From Thermoanaerobaculia bacterium (GTDB lineage: Bacteria; Acidobacteriota; Thermoanaerobaculia; Multivoradales; Multivoraceae), in NCBI GenBank assembly GCA_022826745.1, contig JAJDUI010000036.1:1-64000 (forward strand): a stretch of DNA of 64,000 nucleotides, in the 5' to 3' direction. The notes beneath the pieces are model-generated. The model had not been told where the DNA came from and made no database searches. It saw nothing but the letters and a program-made list of their open reading frames with translations. The first letter of the stretch is position 1. Every line of letters starts with the position of its first letter. Made by a program: the position numbers and the translations under genes. Positions 17,357-26,113 of this stretch are shown here, one piece after another.

Positions 17357-20005
17357 ATGCCACCAAACCGACTCGCGTTCGCCCTGCTGGCTGGCCTGGT
17401 CGTTCTCACGGCTGGCGTCGCCGTAGCCCAGCCGCCCTCCCGACCCAACATCATCGTCATCCTCGCCGACGACCTGGGCGTCGAAACGCTGGGCGTCTAC
17501 GGTGGCACGTCCTACGAGACGCCGGAGCTTGACCGGATCGCCGCGGAGGGCATGCGGTTCGAGAACGGGCACTCCCAGCCGCTGTGTACGCCCACCCGGG
17601 TCAAGCTGATGACGGGGCTGCACAACTACCGGAACTACCGGGAGTTCATGGAACTCGATCCGGCCGACGTCACCTTCGCCCACGTGCTGGCGCAGGCGGG
17701 GTACCGGACGGTCATCTCGGGCAAGTGGCAGTTGACGAACAACCTCTACGTGGTCCACGAGGGGGCCTCGCCGCAGCAGGCGGGCTTCGACGAGCACCGG
17801 CTCTGGCAACTCCGGCGGGAGGGTCGCGGATCGCGCTACTGGGGACCGACCCTGGTCACGAACGACCGAAAGGAGACCTGGGGCGAAGACATCTTCGGGC
17901 CCGATCTGACGAACGACTTCGTGCTCGAGGCGATCGACGAACACGCTGCGGCGGATCCGGCGACCCGCAAGCCGCTCTTCGTCTACTACCCGATGGCGCT
18001 TCCCCACGATCCGTTCGTGACGACGCCGCATCAACCGGGCGCGGAGTCGAACCAGGAGCGGTTCGCGGCGATGGTGGCCTACATGGATCACCTGGTGGGG
18101 CGGGTGCGGGCGAAGCTGGTCGAGCACGAACTGGAGCGGAACACGCTGCTCCTGTTCATCGGCGACAACGGCACCTCGACCCGGATCACGTCGGTCCGCG
18201 ACGGCCGGGAGATCCCCGGCGGCAAGGGGCGGTCGCTCCAGACCGGCAGCCACGTGCCTTACCTCGCCTGGTGGCCGGGGACGATCCCGGGCGGCCAGGT
18301 GAACGGGACCCTGGTCGACGTCGGCGACGTGTTTCCGACGCTCGTCGAAGCGGCCGCCGCCGGCCTGCCGCCGGGCCTCGACCTCGACGGCGAGAGCCTG
18401 CTGCCAATGCTCAAGGGCGGTCCCGCGCTCGACCGCGACGCCCTGTTCATCCACTACGAGTCCCGCTGGTACGCGGGCCCTCCGGCGCGTTACGCCTTCG
18501 ACGAGCGCTTCAAGCGCTACGACGACGGGCGGCTGTTCGACCTCCTCGCCGACCCGAACGAGGAATCACCGCTCGGCGCGGCGAGCCTCGCGCCCGAGGA
18601 CGCAGCCCGCGTCGAGGCGGTCGACGCCCTGCTCGCCTCCGAGCCAGGAGCCATCCGCACCGCCGGCGCCTGGAGGCCGCCGACACCCGGCGTCAACCGC
18701 TGGACGCCACCCGCCCACCGGCCGAACATCCTGCTCTTCATCGCGGACGACATGACGTTCAGCGACGCCGGCGCCCTGGGCAATCCGCAGGTCCACACCC
18801 CGAATCTCGACCGCCTGACCGAGCAGGGCACGACTTTCACCCACATGTACACGGCGACGGCCATGTGCTCGCCAACCCGGCACATGCTCTACACCGGCCA
18901 GTACCCGGTGCGAAGCGGCGCCTACCCGAACCACGCCAGGGCGAATCCCGGCACGAAGAGCGTCGTCCACTACCGGAGCGGCCTCGGCTACCGGGTCGGT
19001 CTGGCCGGCAAGTCGCACGTGGCGCCGGAAGACGTCTACCCCTTCGAGAAGGTCGCGGGCCGCGACCTCGACCCGGACCGCATGGGCGAGTTCATCGGCC
19101 GGGACCCGGAGCAGCCGTTCGCCCTGATCGTCGCCTCGACAGAGCCCCACCAGCCCTGGAGCAAGGGCGATCCGTCGCGCTACGACGCGGCTGCCCTCGA
19201 GTTGCCTCCCTACTTCGTCGACACGCCGGAAACCCGCGAGGCCCTGACCCGCTACTACGCCGAGATCACCTTCATGGACGGCCAGCTCGGCCAGGTCCTC
19301 GATCTGCTCGAGGAGCACGCCGCGCACGAGAACACGCTGACCATGTTCTACAGCGAGCAGGGGATCAGCGGTCCGCTGGCGAAGTGGACGCTGTACGAAG
19401 CCGGCATCCGCACCTCGCTCGTGGCCCGCTGGAGCCGCCGGATTCCGGCCGGCCAGACCTCCGCGGCGCTGCTGCAGATCAACGACCTGCTGCCGACCTG
19501 GATCGAGGCAGCCGGCGGCGCCGTGCCGCCCGAGATCGAGGGCGAGAGCATGCTCGACCTGCTGCTGGAACCGGGGCCGAAGCACCGCGACCTCGTCTAC
19601 GGCATCCAGACCACGACCGGCATCATCGCCAACCTGGAGCCCTACCCGATCCGCTCGATCCGCGATGAGCGCTACAAGCTGATCTGGAACATCGCGCACG
19701 AGAACCGGTTCACGAACCTCGTGACGGAGGAGAACCGGGACGGCTTCTACTTCTCGTGGCGGGACGCCGCCGAAACGGATCCGGCGGCCCAGGCGCTCTA
19801 CGAGCGATACCAGCATCGGCCGGAGTTCGAGTTCTTCGACCTCGAGGCGGATCCGCATGAACTGAACAACCTTGCGGAGTCGCTGGAACATCGGCTGCGC
19901 CTCGAGGAGATGCACGCGCAGCTACAGGCGTGGATGACGGATCAGGGGGATCTGGGGCTCCAGACTGAGATCGAGGCGCCGCAACATCAGTCGCGGCCGC
20001 GTTAG
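17357..20005 (+). CDS. Secreted tandem sulfatase (two sulfatase domains)
   Basis: An 882-residue protein with a signal peptide (MPPNRLAFALLAGLVVLTAGVAVAQ) and two complete sulfatase domains in tandem. Domain 1 (about 30-420) has NIIVILADDLG with metal Asp38/39, the formylglycine motif PLCTPTRVKLMTG with Cys77, GKWQLTNN and FIGDNGTSTR. Domain 2 (about 455-860) has NILLFIADDMTFSD, AMCSPTRHMLYTG with Cys504, GLAGKSHVAPED and, where GDNG or DHG is usual, YSEQGISGPLAKW. Both CxPxR sites could be converted to formylglycine, so both may hydrolyse sulfate esters or sulfamates, perhaps on sulfated polysaccharide. The ATG at 17357 is preferred to a TTG nine bases upstream. The gene stands alone after a motif-rich intergenic gap. 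Confidence 0.9.
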   Translation: MPPNRLAFALLAGLVVLTAGVAVAQPPSRPNIIVILADDLGVETLGVYGGTSYETPELDRIAAEGMRFENGHSQPLCTPTRVKLMTGLHNYRNYREFMELDPADVTFAHVLAQAGYRTVISGKWQLTNNLYVVHEGASPQQAGFDEHRLWQLRREGRGSRYWGPTLVTNDRKETWGEDIFGPDLTNDFVLEAIDEHAAADPATRKPLFVYYPMALPHDPFVTTPHQPGAESNQERFAAMVAYMDHLVGRVRAKLVEHELERNTLLLFIGDNGTSTRITSVRDGREIPGGKGRSLQTGSHVPYLAWWPGTIPGGQVNGTLVDVGDVFPTLVEAAAAGLPPGLDLDGESLLPMLKGGPALDRDALFIHYESRWYAGPPARYAFDERFKRYDDGRLFDLLADPNEESPLGAASLAPEDAARVEAVDALLASEPGAIRTAGAWRPPTPGVNRWTPPAHRPNILLFIADDMTFSDAGALGNPQVHTPNLDRLTEQGTTFTHMYTATAMCSPTRHMLYTGQYPVRSGAYPNHARANPGTKSVVHYRSGLGYRVGLAGKSHVAPEDVYPFEKVAGRDLDPDRMGEFIGRDPEQPFALIVASTEPHQPWSKGDPSRYDAAALELPPYFVDTPETREALTRYYAEITFMDGQLGQVLDLLEEHAAHENTLTMFYSEQGISGPLAKWTLYEAGIRTSLVARWSRRIPAGQTSAALLQINDLLPTWIEAAGGAVPPEIEGESMLDLLLEPGPKHRDLVYGIQTTTGIIANLEPYPIRSIRDERYKLIWNIAHENRFTNLVTEENRDGFYFSWRDAAETDPAAQALYERYQHRPEFEFFDLEADPHELNNLAESLEHRLRLEEMHAQLQAWMTDQGDLGLQTEIEAPQHQSRPR

Positions 20006-20066
20006 GGAAAGAAGTGTCGATCCCTTCGTGTGGCCCCCGGAAAGGTCGGTTTCCGATGAGGCATTC

Positions 20067-20588
20067 ATGAGGGCCTATCTCGACTTCGTCAACGGCACGC
20101 TGATACTCGGCGCCACGCTGGTTGTGGCGCTCCTTCTCGTCGCGGTGATCCAAGCCCTGCCCATCGGCGGCGAACTGCTCGACGAGAAGGTGGGCTACAC
20201 GCACGAAGAGGCGGTGGCCGCGATGGAGGGCTACGGCGAGAAAGGGCGACGGACGTATGCGTGGTCCGCCGCGACGCTGGACACGTTGTTGCCCCTCGTC
20301 TACGCCAGTTTTCTGGCCGGCGCCGTCTACCGTCTGCGACCTGCGGAACGGTTCTGGAGACTGGCCTGGCTGCCCCTGGCGGCGGGAGTGCTCGATCTTT
20401 GCGAAAACGTCCAGATCACCGTCATGCTGATCGGATACCCTGACGTGTCCGCCGGGCAAGTCGCGAGCGCGTCGTTGTTCACGATGTTGAAGAGCTATGC
20501 GCTTCTGTTCAGCATGGCGCTGACGGTGGCGCTGGCGATTGCCGCGACGGTCCGACGCGGCCGCCGGGCACCTCACCGGGCTTCGTAG
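20067..20588 (+). CDS. Four-helix integral membrane protein, unknown function
   Basis: A 173-residue protein with hydrophobic segments at about 10-32, 68-90, 97-118 and 138-162 and a short periplasmic or cytosolic loop (GGELLDEKVGYTHEEAVAAM) after the first. A DLCENVQI sequence lies in the third segment. I recognise no family and propose no function. The ATG at 20067 has GATGAGG upstream and gives a clean transmembrane start; a GTG 39 bases further up is less convincing. It follows the sulfatase by about 60 bases on the same strand and may be co-transcribed with it. Confidence 0.6.
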   Translation: MRAYLDFVNGTLILGATLVVALLLVAVIQALPIGGELLDEKVGYTHEEAVAAMEGYGEKGRRTYAWSAATLDTLLPLVYASFLAGAVYRLRPAERFWRLAWLPLAAGVLDLCENVQITVMLIGYPDVSAGQVASASLFTMLKSYALLFSMALTVALAIAATVRRGRRAPHRAS

Positions 20589-20643
20589 GACGGCTCCTGT
20601 CGGTGCGGAGCCCCGGTAGCGGGACGAACGTGGCGCTCGCCGG

Positions 20644-21621
20644 CTACTTCGCCGGCGGGTAGTAAGTCTCCCCAACCGTGCGGCCACCGTTGCCGTTCGG
20701 GCGCTCCAGTCGACCCGCCAGCGCCTGCCGCGCCAGTTGGTTCGCAGCGATCAGTGAAACGACCGCCAGGCCGCCGATGTAGTCGGCCAGCGCCTTCAGG
20801 TCGCCGCCATCGGCCAGTTCCAGCGCGTTGATGTAAGCCGTCTTCTCCTGCGCCGTGATCACCGGCGGCGGCAACGAGCGCTTCAGGTACGCCCAGGCCA
20901 TCAGGAGCCGGGACACCCTGCCGTTGCCGTCCTGAAGCGGATGACCGCACACGAAGCGGTGGTGTAGCCAGGCGGCCTCCGCGTTGACGGGATAGCCGCC
21001 TGTGCCCACAAGCTCATACTCGGCAAAGAACCGGTCCATCTCGGACTGCACCTGCTCAGGCGGGCAGTACTCGTGAACCCGGCCGTCGGCGCGTCTTGGG
21101 TTGTTGGGCTGAATCTTCCACTGGCCCCTGGTCCTGAAGGGAACCGCCACGCGGCGGCCCTCCAGGTCCACACCGGCAACCGTCTCCTGGTGGCGGGTCA
21201 GAAGCTGGTGCCAGCTCTTGACCATGTGCTCCGAAAGCGCGTGTCCGCTCGCGACGTCTTCGAACACCATGTCGTAGGCGGCTTCCTGGTCCTCGAGCAA
21301 GCCGCGGATCGTGTCGTCGCCAAGCGCCTCGACCGTGTGTGCGCCTGCTACGCCCGCAAAGCCCTCCGCCACCAACTGCTCGGTGACCCCATGACGCATC
21401 GTGTAGAGGCCCTCGATCTGCCCGGTCTCGACAGCGAATGCCCGAACGCGCTCGCGGAGCCAGGCCTGCATGAAGCGCTCCTTGGCGGCATCACGCTTGA
21501 GCTCAGCCAGGTGCCGTGCCCAGGCCGTCTCCTGTTCCACCTGTCCGGGCAACGCCCACGACTCGGCGCCTTCGGGGATTCCCTCAAGGGGTGCCCAGCG
21601 CCACGGCTCATCGGCGGTCAT
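20644..21621 (-). CDS. Fic-domain AMP-transferase with N-terminal inhibitory motif
   Basis: A 325-residue Fic protein. The catalytic loop reads HPLQDGNGRVSR with His227, Asp231 and Arg235, a close match to HxFx(D/E)GNGRxxR. An inhibitory motif (S/T)xxxE(G/N) is present in the N-terminal helix as TGQIEG, with Glu70 positioned to block the ATP gamma-phosphate, so this is a self-inhibited class II Fic enzyme. The expected activity is transfer of AMP from ATP to a protein hydroxyl; the target is unknown. The N-terminal YxMR-type helix region and a C-terminal helical extension match stand-alone Fic proteins of this size. There is no antitoxin partner, and the gene is flanked by a family A repeat on its 5' side. 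Its stop is near the convergent membrane-protein gene. Confidence 0.9.
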   Translation of the reverse strand: MTADEPWRWAPLEGIPEGAESWALPGQVEQETAWARHLAELKRDAAKERFMQAWLRERVRAFAVETGQIEGLYTMRHGVTEQLVAEGFAGVAGAHTVEALGDDTIRGLLEDQEAAYDMVFEDVASGHALSEHMVKSWHQLLTRHQETVAGVDLEGRRVAVPFRTRGQWKIQPNNPRRADGRVHEYCPPEQVQSEMDRFFAEYELVGTGGYPVNAEAAWLHHRFVCGHPLQDGNGRVSRLLMAWAYLKRSLPPPVITAQEKTAYINALELADGGDLKALADYIGGLAVVSLIAANQLARQALAGRLERPNGNGGRTVGETYYPPAK

Positions 21622-21650
21622 GAAGGCAGTCTAGTTGGAGGCTCGAACTG

Positions 21651-21734
21651 TCGCCGCTTCGCGGCGCGGCGCTTCCAAGGGCGGGTCAGAAGACCCGCGC
21701 ACCCAGCGGACCAGAAGGCTCGTGCACCCGGCGG
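21651..21734 (+). repeat. Hairpin repeat A, copy 2, with decayed tandem fragment
   Basis: CGCCGCTTCGCGGCG-type hairpin (from about 21651), then GCGGGTCAGAAGACCCGC at 21681-21698 and GCACCCAGCGGA to 21710. Directly after comes a degenerate second copy of the right half (CAGAAGGCTCGTGCACCCGG, 21712-21731). The element separates the Fic gene start from the ABC exporter stop. Confidence 0.7.
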
Positions 21735-21736
21735 TG

Positions 21737-23599
21737 CTACGCGGCCGTCTCCTGCTGGGCGTACTGCAACTGGTACAACCGCCAGTAGACGCCGCGGCGG
21801 TCGAGGAGTTCGTCGTGGGTGCCGTGCTCGCAGATGGCGCCGTGGTGGAAGACGTAGATGCGGTCGACGTCCTTGATCGTCGACAGGCGGTGGGCGACGA
21901 CGATTGAGGTCTTGCCTTCCATCAGGTGCCGTAGGGCGTCCTGGATCAGGGCCTCGGTCTCGGTGTCAACGCTCGACGTGGCCTCGTCGAGCAGCAGGAG
22001 TTGCGGTTCGCGGGCCAGGGCGCGGGCGAAGGAGAGCAGTTGCCGCTGGCCGGTCGAGAAGTTGACGCCGCGCTCGCTGACCTTGTGCGCCCAGCCGTTC
22101 GGCAGGCGCTCGATCAGGTCGTCGACGTGGGTGGCGCGCGCCGCCTCGTCCACCACCTCGTCGGCTACGTCGCGGCCGAGGACGATGTTGTACCGCAGGT
22201 CGCCGTCGAACAGGAAGACGTCCTGGAGCACGAACGCCATCCGCCGCCGCAGTTCGGGCTTCGGGATGTCGCGGATGTCCCTGCCGTCGACCCGGATCGA
22301 CCCCTCCTGCAGCTCGTAGAGACGCGCCAGCAGCTTGAGCGTCGTCGTCTTGCCGGAGCCCGTGTGGCCGACGATCGCGACCCGCTCGCCGGGTCTGACC
22401 CGGAACGAGACGTCGCGCAGCACGGTCTCCGCGCCGTAGGCGAAGGTGACGCCGTCGAACTCCACCTCGCAGCCGTCGGGCTCGGCGACGGCCTTCGTCT
22501 CGCCCGTTGTCGCCGCTTCGCGGCCTTCGGGTTCCCGCGGCTCGTCCAGCAACTGGAACACGCGCTCGGCGCTGGCCATGGACGACTGCATGACCGAGTA
22601 CTTCGCCGACAGGTCCATCAGCGGCCGGAAGAACCGGCTCATGTAGTCGGAGAACACATAGATCGTGCCGAGCGTGATGCCGCCCAGGCCCATCATCTCC
22701 GCGCCGTACCAGAAGATGAGCGCCCGGGTCAGGTTCGTCGCCAGGTCGACGGTCGAGAACAGCAGCGCGTCGTAGCGGATCGAGCGCAGCCAGGAATCCC
22801 GGTGGGAAGCGTTCTCGCGCCTGAAGTCCTCGAAGTTGCGCCGCTCGCGGGCGAACAACTGGACCACCTTCATGCCGGAGATCGTCTCCTGCAGGTGGGC
22901 GTTCAGGCGGGCGATCTTGACCCGCACCTCCCGGTAGGCCTCGCGCACCTTATAGCGGAAGATCGCCGCCGCGATGCCCAGGACCGGCACCAGGGCCAAC
23001 GCCGCCAGCGCCAGCCGCGGGTCGATCGCGAACAGCATGGTCAGGATGACGACCATGACGAACACGTCCGCCACCATCGCGATGACGCCCGCAGAGAACA
23101 TCTCCGCCAGGTGCTCCAGGTCGTTCGTGAGCCGCGTCACGAGCCGGCCGACGGGGTAGCGGTCGAAGAAGCGCATCGGCAGCCGCTGGACGTGATCGAA
23201 CAGCGTCCTGCGGACGTCCCGGACCGTGCGCTGGCCAAGGGAGATCATCGTGAAAGCCCGCAGCCAGTCCATGATCAACGTGACGATCGAGATGGCGAAC
23301 ACCAACCCGAACATCCAGGCCAGGGGTCCGAGTCCCAGGCGCGGCACGACGAAGGGCGCCATCCAACCCACTTCCGTGGTCGTCACTCCCTCGGTCAGGT
23401 AGTTCAGCGCGGCGCCGACGACGAGCGCCGGCATGAGTTCGAGGACGGCGCGCGGCGGAATCAACGCGAAGTTCAGCCCGATCCAGCCGCGATACGGCCG
23501 CATGAACGGCCAGAGCCGCTTGATCAGCTCCGTGTCGTAGACCTTGCCGAGATCCCGCTCGCGGCCGAGCTGGGCAGCCTCGCTCCGCTCCTCGCTCAC
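21737..23599 (-). CDS. ABC exporter half-transporter, catalytic partner
   Basis: A 620-residue fused membrane/ATPase protein of the MsbA/LmrA-like type. Six membrane helices lie within residues about 35-335 and the nucleotide-binding domain follows, with Walker A GHTGSGKTT (411-419), the ABC signature as NFSTGQRQ (513-520, usual LSGGQ), and Walker B LLLLDEATSSVD (534-545) with the catalytic Glu intact. It pairs with the next gene upstream, which has the reciprocal defect, so together they form a heterodimeric exporter with one degenerate and one working ATP site. The substrate may be lipid, drug or peptide. Its ATG overlaps the upstream gene stop by four bases (ATGA at 23596-23599). Confidence 0.92.
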   Translation of the reverse strand: MSEERSEAAQLGRERDLGKVYDTELIKRLWPFMRPYRGWIGLNFALIPPRAVLELMPALVVGAALNYLTEGVTTTEVGWMAPFVVPRLGLGPLAWMFGLVFAISIVTLIMDWLRAFTMISLGQRTVRDVRRTLFDHVQRLPMRFFDRYPVGRLVTRLTNDLEHLAEMFSAGVIAMVADVFVMVVILTMLFAIDPRLALAALALVPVLGIAAAIFRYKVREAYREVRVKIARLNAHLQETISGMKVVQLFARERRNFEDFRRENASHRDSWLRSIRYDALLFSTVDLATNLTRALIFWYGAEMMGLGGITLGTIYVFSDYMSRFFRPLMDLSAKYSVMQSSMASAERVFQLLDEPREPEGREAATTGETKAVAEPDGCEVEFDGVTFAYGAETVLRDVSFRVRPGERVAIVGHTGSGKTTTLKLLARLYELQEGSIRVDGRDIRDIPKPELRRRMAFVLQDVFLFDGDLRYNIVLGRDVADEVVDEAARATHVDDLIERLPNGWAHKVSERGVNFSTGQRQLLSFARALAREPQLLLLDEATSSVDTETEALIQDALRHLMEGKTSIVVAHRLSTIKDVDRIYVFHHGAICEHGTHDELLDRRGVYWRLYQLQYAQQETAA

Positions 23600-25446
23600 G
23601 ACGGCTCCCCCAGGGGCAAGCGCTGCTGGCCCGCGGCGGCCGGGGCAGGGACGCCGGCGGCCGGCTCGGGCAGCGCCGCGTCACGGTCGCCGACCTCGAG
23701 TTCCGACAGCAGCTCCTGGCGATGGTGCAGGCGGGCATAGAAGCCGCCCAGCTCGACGAGCTCGCGGTGGGTCCCGCGCTCGGTGATCCGGCCGTTCTCG
23801 AGCACGACGATCTGATCCGCGTGCCGCACCGCCGAGATCCGGTGCGCCACGATGAAGCAGGTACGGCCGCGCCGCCTGCCCTCGAGATCCCCCAGGATCG
23901 CCTCTTCGTTACCGTGGTCGACGCTGGAGAGAGAGTCGTCCAGGATGAGGATCGACGGACGCAGGATCATCGCCCGCGCCAGGGCGACCCGTTGGCGCTG
24001 ACCGCCCGACAGGGTGACGCCCCGTTCCCCGACGACGGTGTCGAAACCGTCCTCGAACTCCTCGATCTCCCGCTCGACCTGGGCCCGCGCGGCCGCCCGC
24101 CTCACCTCCGAGATGTGGGCGTCGGGTACGCCGTAGCGGATGTTCTCGGCCACCGGGATGGAGAACAGGAAGCTGTCCTGCGGCACCATCGCAATGCTCG
24201 AACGCAGCAGGTGGACCGGCATCCGGTTGAGGTCCACGCCATCGATCAGGATCGCCCCGTCGTCGATCTCGAGCAACCTCGGCACCAGGCTGACCAGGGT
24301 CGTCTTGCCCGACCCGACCGGTCCCACGATGCCGACCGTGCTGCCGGCCTCCACGGTCAGATCGACGCCCTTGAGCGCCGGCACGTAGCTGCCCGGATAG
24401 GTGAACGTGAGGTTGCGGAACTCGACGCGTCCCTTGATCTCCGAAACCGCGGCGACATCCTCGCGATCACGGATCGACGGCACGATGTCCAGAACGGAGC
24501 CCAGCCGCTCCAGCGCCGCGAGGCCCCGCTGGGTGATCGACACGACGAAGCCCAGCATCATCGTCGGGAACGTCAGCATGCCGATGAGCCCCCAGAACAG
24601 CCAAAGGTCCTCGGTGCCGAGCAGACCCGTCTGCACCCGCTGGCCACCCAGCCACAGCACGACCGCAGCCGACAGGGCCGGCACCAGGCCGACGCTGGCA
24701 AACATCGTCGTCTGCATGACCCCGACCTTCATCATCCGCCGGAAGAGCTCCTGGTTCTGCTCCTCGAAGCGGTCCCGCTCCAGGTCGGACAGGTCGTAGG
24801 CCTTGACCACCAGCGCGCCCGACGCGTTCTCCTGGACGACCGTGGAGACCTTACCGAGCTGCTCCTGGCCGGCCAGGTTGGCCTGGAACATGTAGCGGCT
24901 GTAGTGGCGCGTGATCAGGACGAAGAGCGGGAAGGGCCCCAGCGCCCAGAGAGTCAGCGTCGCGTCCACGGGTAGCAGCACGATCATGGCGCCCGCGAAC
25001 AGCACCGGCGTCTGCAGCAGGTTCAGCAGACCCATCCCCAGGAACATCCGGATGCTGTTGATGTCGTTCACGGCCCGCGACATGAGGTCGCCGGTGCGGT
25101 GAGCGAGGTAGAAGGACTGCGGCAGGCTCTGGAGGTGGGCGAAGTAGTCGTTGCGGATGCGGAACTCGATCTGCCGGCCGATGTTGAACATGACGATGCG
25201 CGAGAACAGCCGCGCCAGCGCCAGGCAGACGGAGGCGGCGACCAGCCCGAGGATCGCCCGCCCGACGACGTCCGGGGCGTTCTCGAAGGCGGCGACGATG
25301 CGCCGGATCGACAGCGGGATGAGCTGAAAGAAGAGCGCGTAGAGGAGGGTGAGAATCCCGCCCAGAACGTAGGCGCCGGGGGCGAGGCGCATGTACGCGA
25401 ACAGCCGGGCGAGCGGCTTCTGGCTTCCTGCCGCCTCACCGTCCAT
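23596..25446 (-). CDS. ABC exporter half-transporter, degenerate-site partner
   Basis: A 616-residue partner of the gene at 21737. Six membrane helices are followed by a nucleotide-binding domain with Walker A GPVGSGKTT, a consensus TLSGGQRQRVALA signature and a Walker B that reads ILILDDSLSSVD, so the catalytic Glu is Asp. A canonical signature on this subunit together with a consensus Glu on the other makes one active composite site, as known for heterodimeric exporters of the YheI/YheH and TM287/288 type. ATG at 25446 (MDGEAAGSQKPLARLFAYMR) is chosen because the region upstream lacks family similarity and would overlap the divergent gene at 25535. It is first in a two-gene operon. Confidence 0.92.
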   Translation of the reverse strand: MDGEAAGSQKPLARLFAYMRLAPGAYVLGGILTLLYALFFQLIPLSIRRIVAAFENAPDVVGRAILGLVAASVCLALARLFSRIVMFNIGRQIEFRIRNDYFAHLQSLPQSFYLAHRTGDLMSRAVNDINSIRMFLGMGLLNLLQTPVLFAGAMIVLLPVDATLTLWALGPFPLFVLITRHYSRYMFQANLAGQEQLGKVSTVVQENASGALVVKAYDLSDLERDRFEEQNQELFRRMMKVGVMQTTMFASVGLVPALSAAVVLWLGGQRVQTGLLGTEDLWLFWGLIGMLTFPTMMLGFVVSITQRGLAALERLGSVLDIVPSIRDREDVAAVSEIKGRVEFRNLTFTYPGSYVPALKGVDLTVEAGSTVGIVGPVGSGKTTLVSLVPRLLEIDDGAILIDGVDLNRMPVHLLRSSIAMVPQDSFLFSIPVAENIRYGVPDAHISEVRRAAARAQVEREIEEFEDGFDTVVGERGVTLSGGQRQRVALARAMILRPSILILDDSLSSVDHGNEEAILGDLEGRRRGRTCFIVAHRISAVRHADQIVVLENGRITERGTHRELVELGGFYARLHHRQELLSELEVGDRDAALPEPAAGVPAPAAAGQQRLPLGEPS

Positions 25447-25534
25447 GGCGGAGGACCATAACAACGCACCTCCCCCGATCGCCGCGCGGCTGGGGTAGGC
25501 TGCCGCAGCTTTCCCCACCGCAAGTACGCCATCC

Positions 25535-26113
25535 ATGAAGCTCCACTGGTTCGTCTTCCTCACGCTGATCGGCATGTGCCTGGCGGTCGGCGCGGCCTTC
25601 GTCGCGCCAACGGAGGTCGTCGTTCAGGACGGCGCGACCGAGCAGGTGGTAAGCAGCAGCGGCTTCCAGCACGACCGTTTCTCCACGATGCGCCAGGGCG
25701 GCCCGGGCGCCGAACGTCACGCCAGGACGCTCTGGATCGGCTGGGCCTTCGTCCTCTTCCAGGTGCTCTTCTTCGGCGGCTGCCTGGCGATGGGCATGGA
25801 GCGCCGGGGCGCCGAAGGCCCGTCACTGGGGCCCGCCCGCGGCCCGCTCCTCTACGCCACGTTGATTCTGGCGGCGATCTTCACCGCGCTCGTCTTCTCG
25901 TACCAGCGCTACGCCACCTCGGACACGCACACCCTGTTCCTCGGCTTCCCCAGGCCGACGGCGTGGGTCTTCTACGCGGTCTGGCCCTTCCCGGTGTACG
26001 TCATGTTCGTCTACATGCGGATCTTCGACCGCTGGTTCTTCACCGAGGAGGACGAGCGCAAGGTGGCGGAACTCGCGGCGGCGCAGCGTCAGAGAGAAGC
26101 GGAAGGCGGCTGA
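25535..26113 (+). CDS. Small four-helix membrane protein beside a symporter
   Basis: A 192-residue membrane protein with hydrophobic segments near 5-25, 65-88, 103-125 and 138-158, and a charged C-terminal tail (EEDERKVAELAAAQRQREAE). I recognise no named domain. Its stop overlaps the ATG of the sodium:solute symporter by one base (TGATG), which suggests it is an accessory subunit made with it, as small membrane partners accompany several SSS transporters (for example YjcH with ActP); that is an analogy, not homology I can show. Divergent from the ABC exporter operon, with about 90 bases between. Confidence 0.65.
   Translation: MKLHWFVFLTLIGMCLAVGAAFVAPTEVVVQDGATEQVVSSSGFQHDRFSTMRQGGPGAERHARTLWIGWAFVLFQVLFFGGCLAMGMERRGAEGPSLGPARGPLLYATLILAAIFTALVFSYQRYATSDTHTLFLGFPRPTAWVFYAVWPFPVYVMFVYMRIFDRWFFTEEDERKVAELAAAQRQREAEGG

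Noticed and set aside
22001..23740. Plus-strand frame of about 580 codons over the ABC exporter
   Set aside because: Antisense to recognised Walker and signature motifs on the minus strand; no domain of its own.
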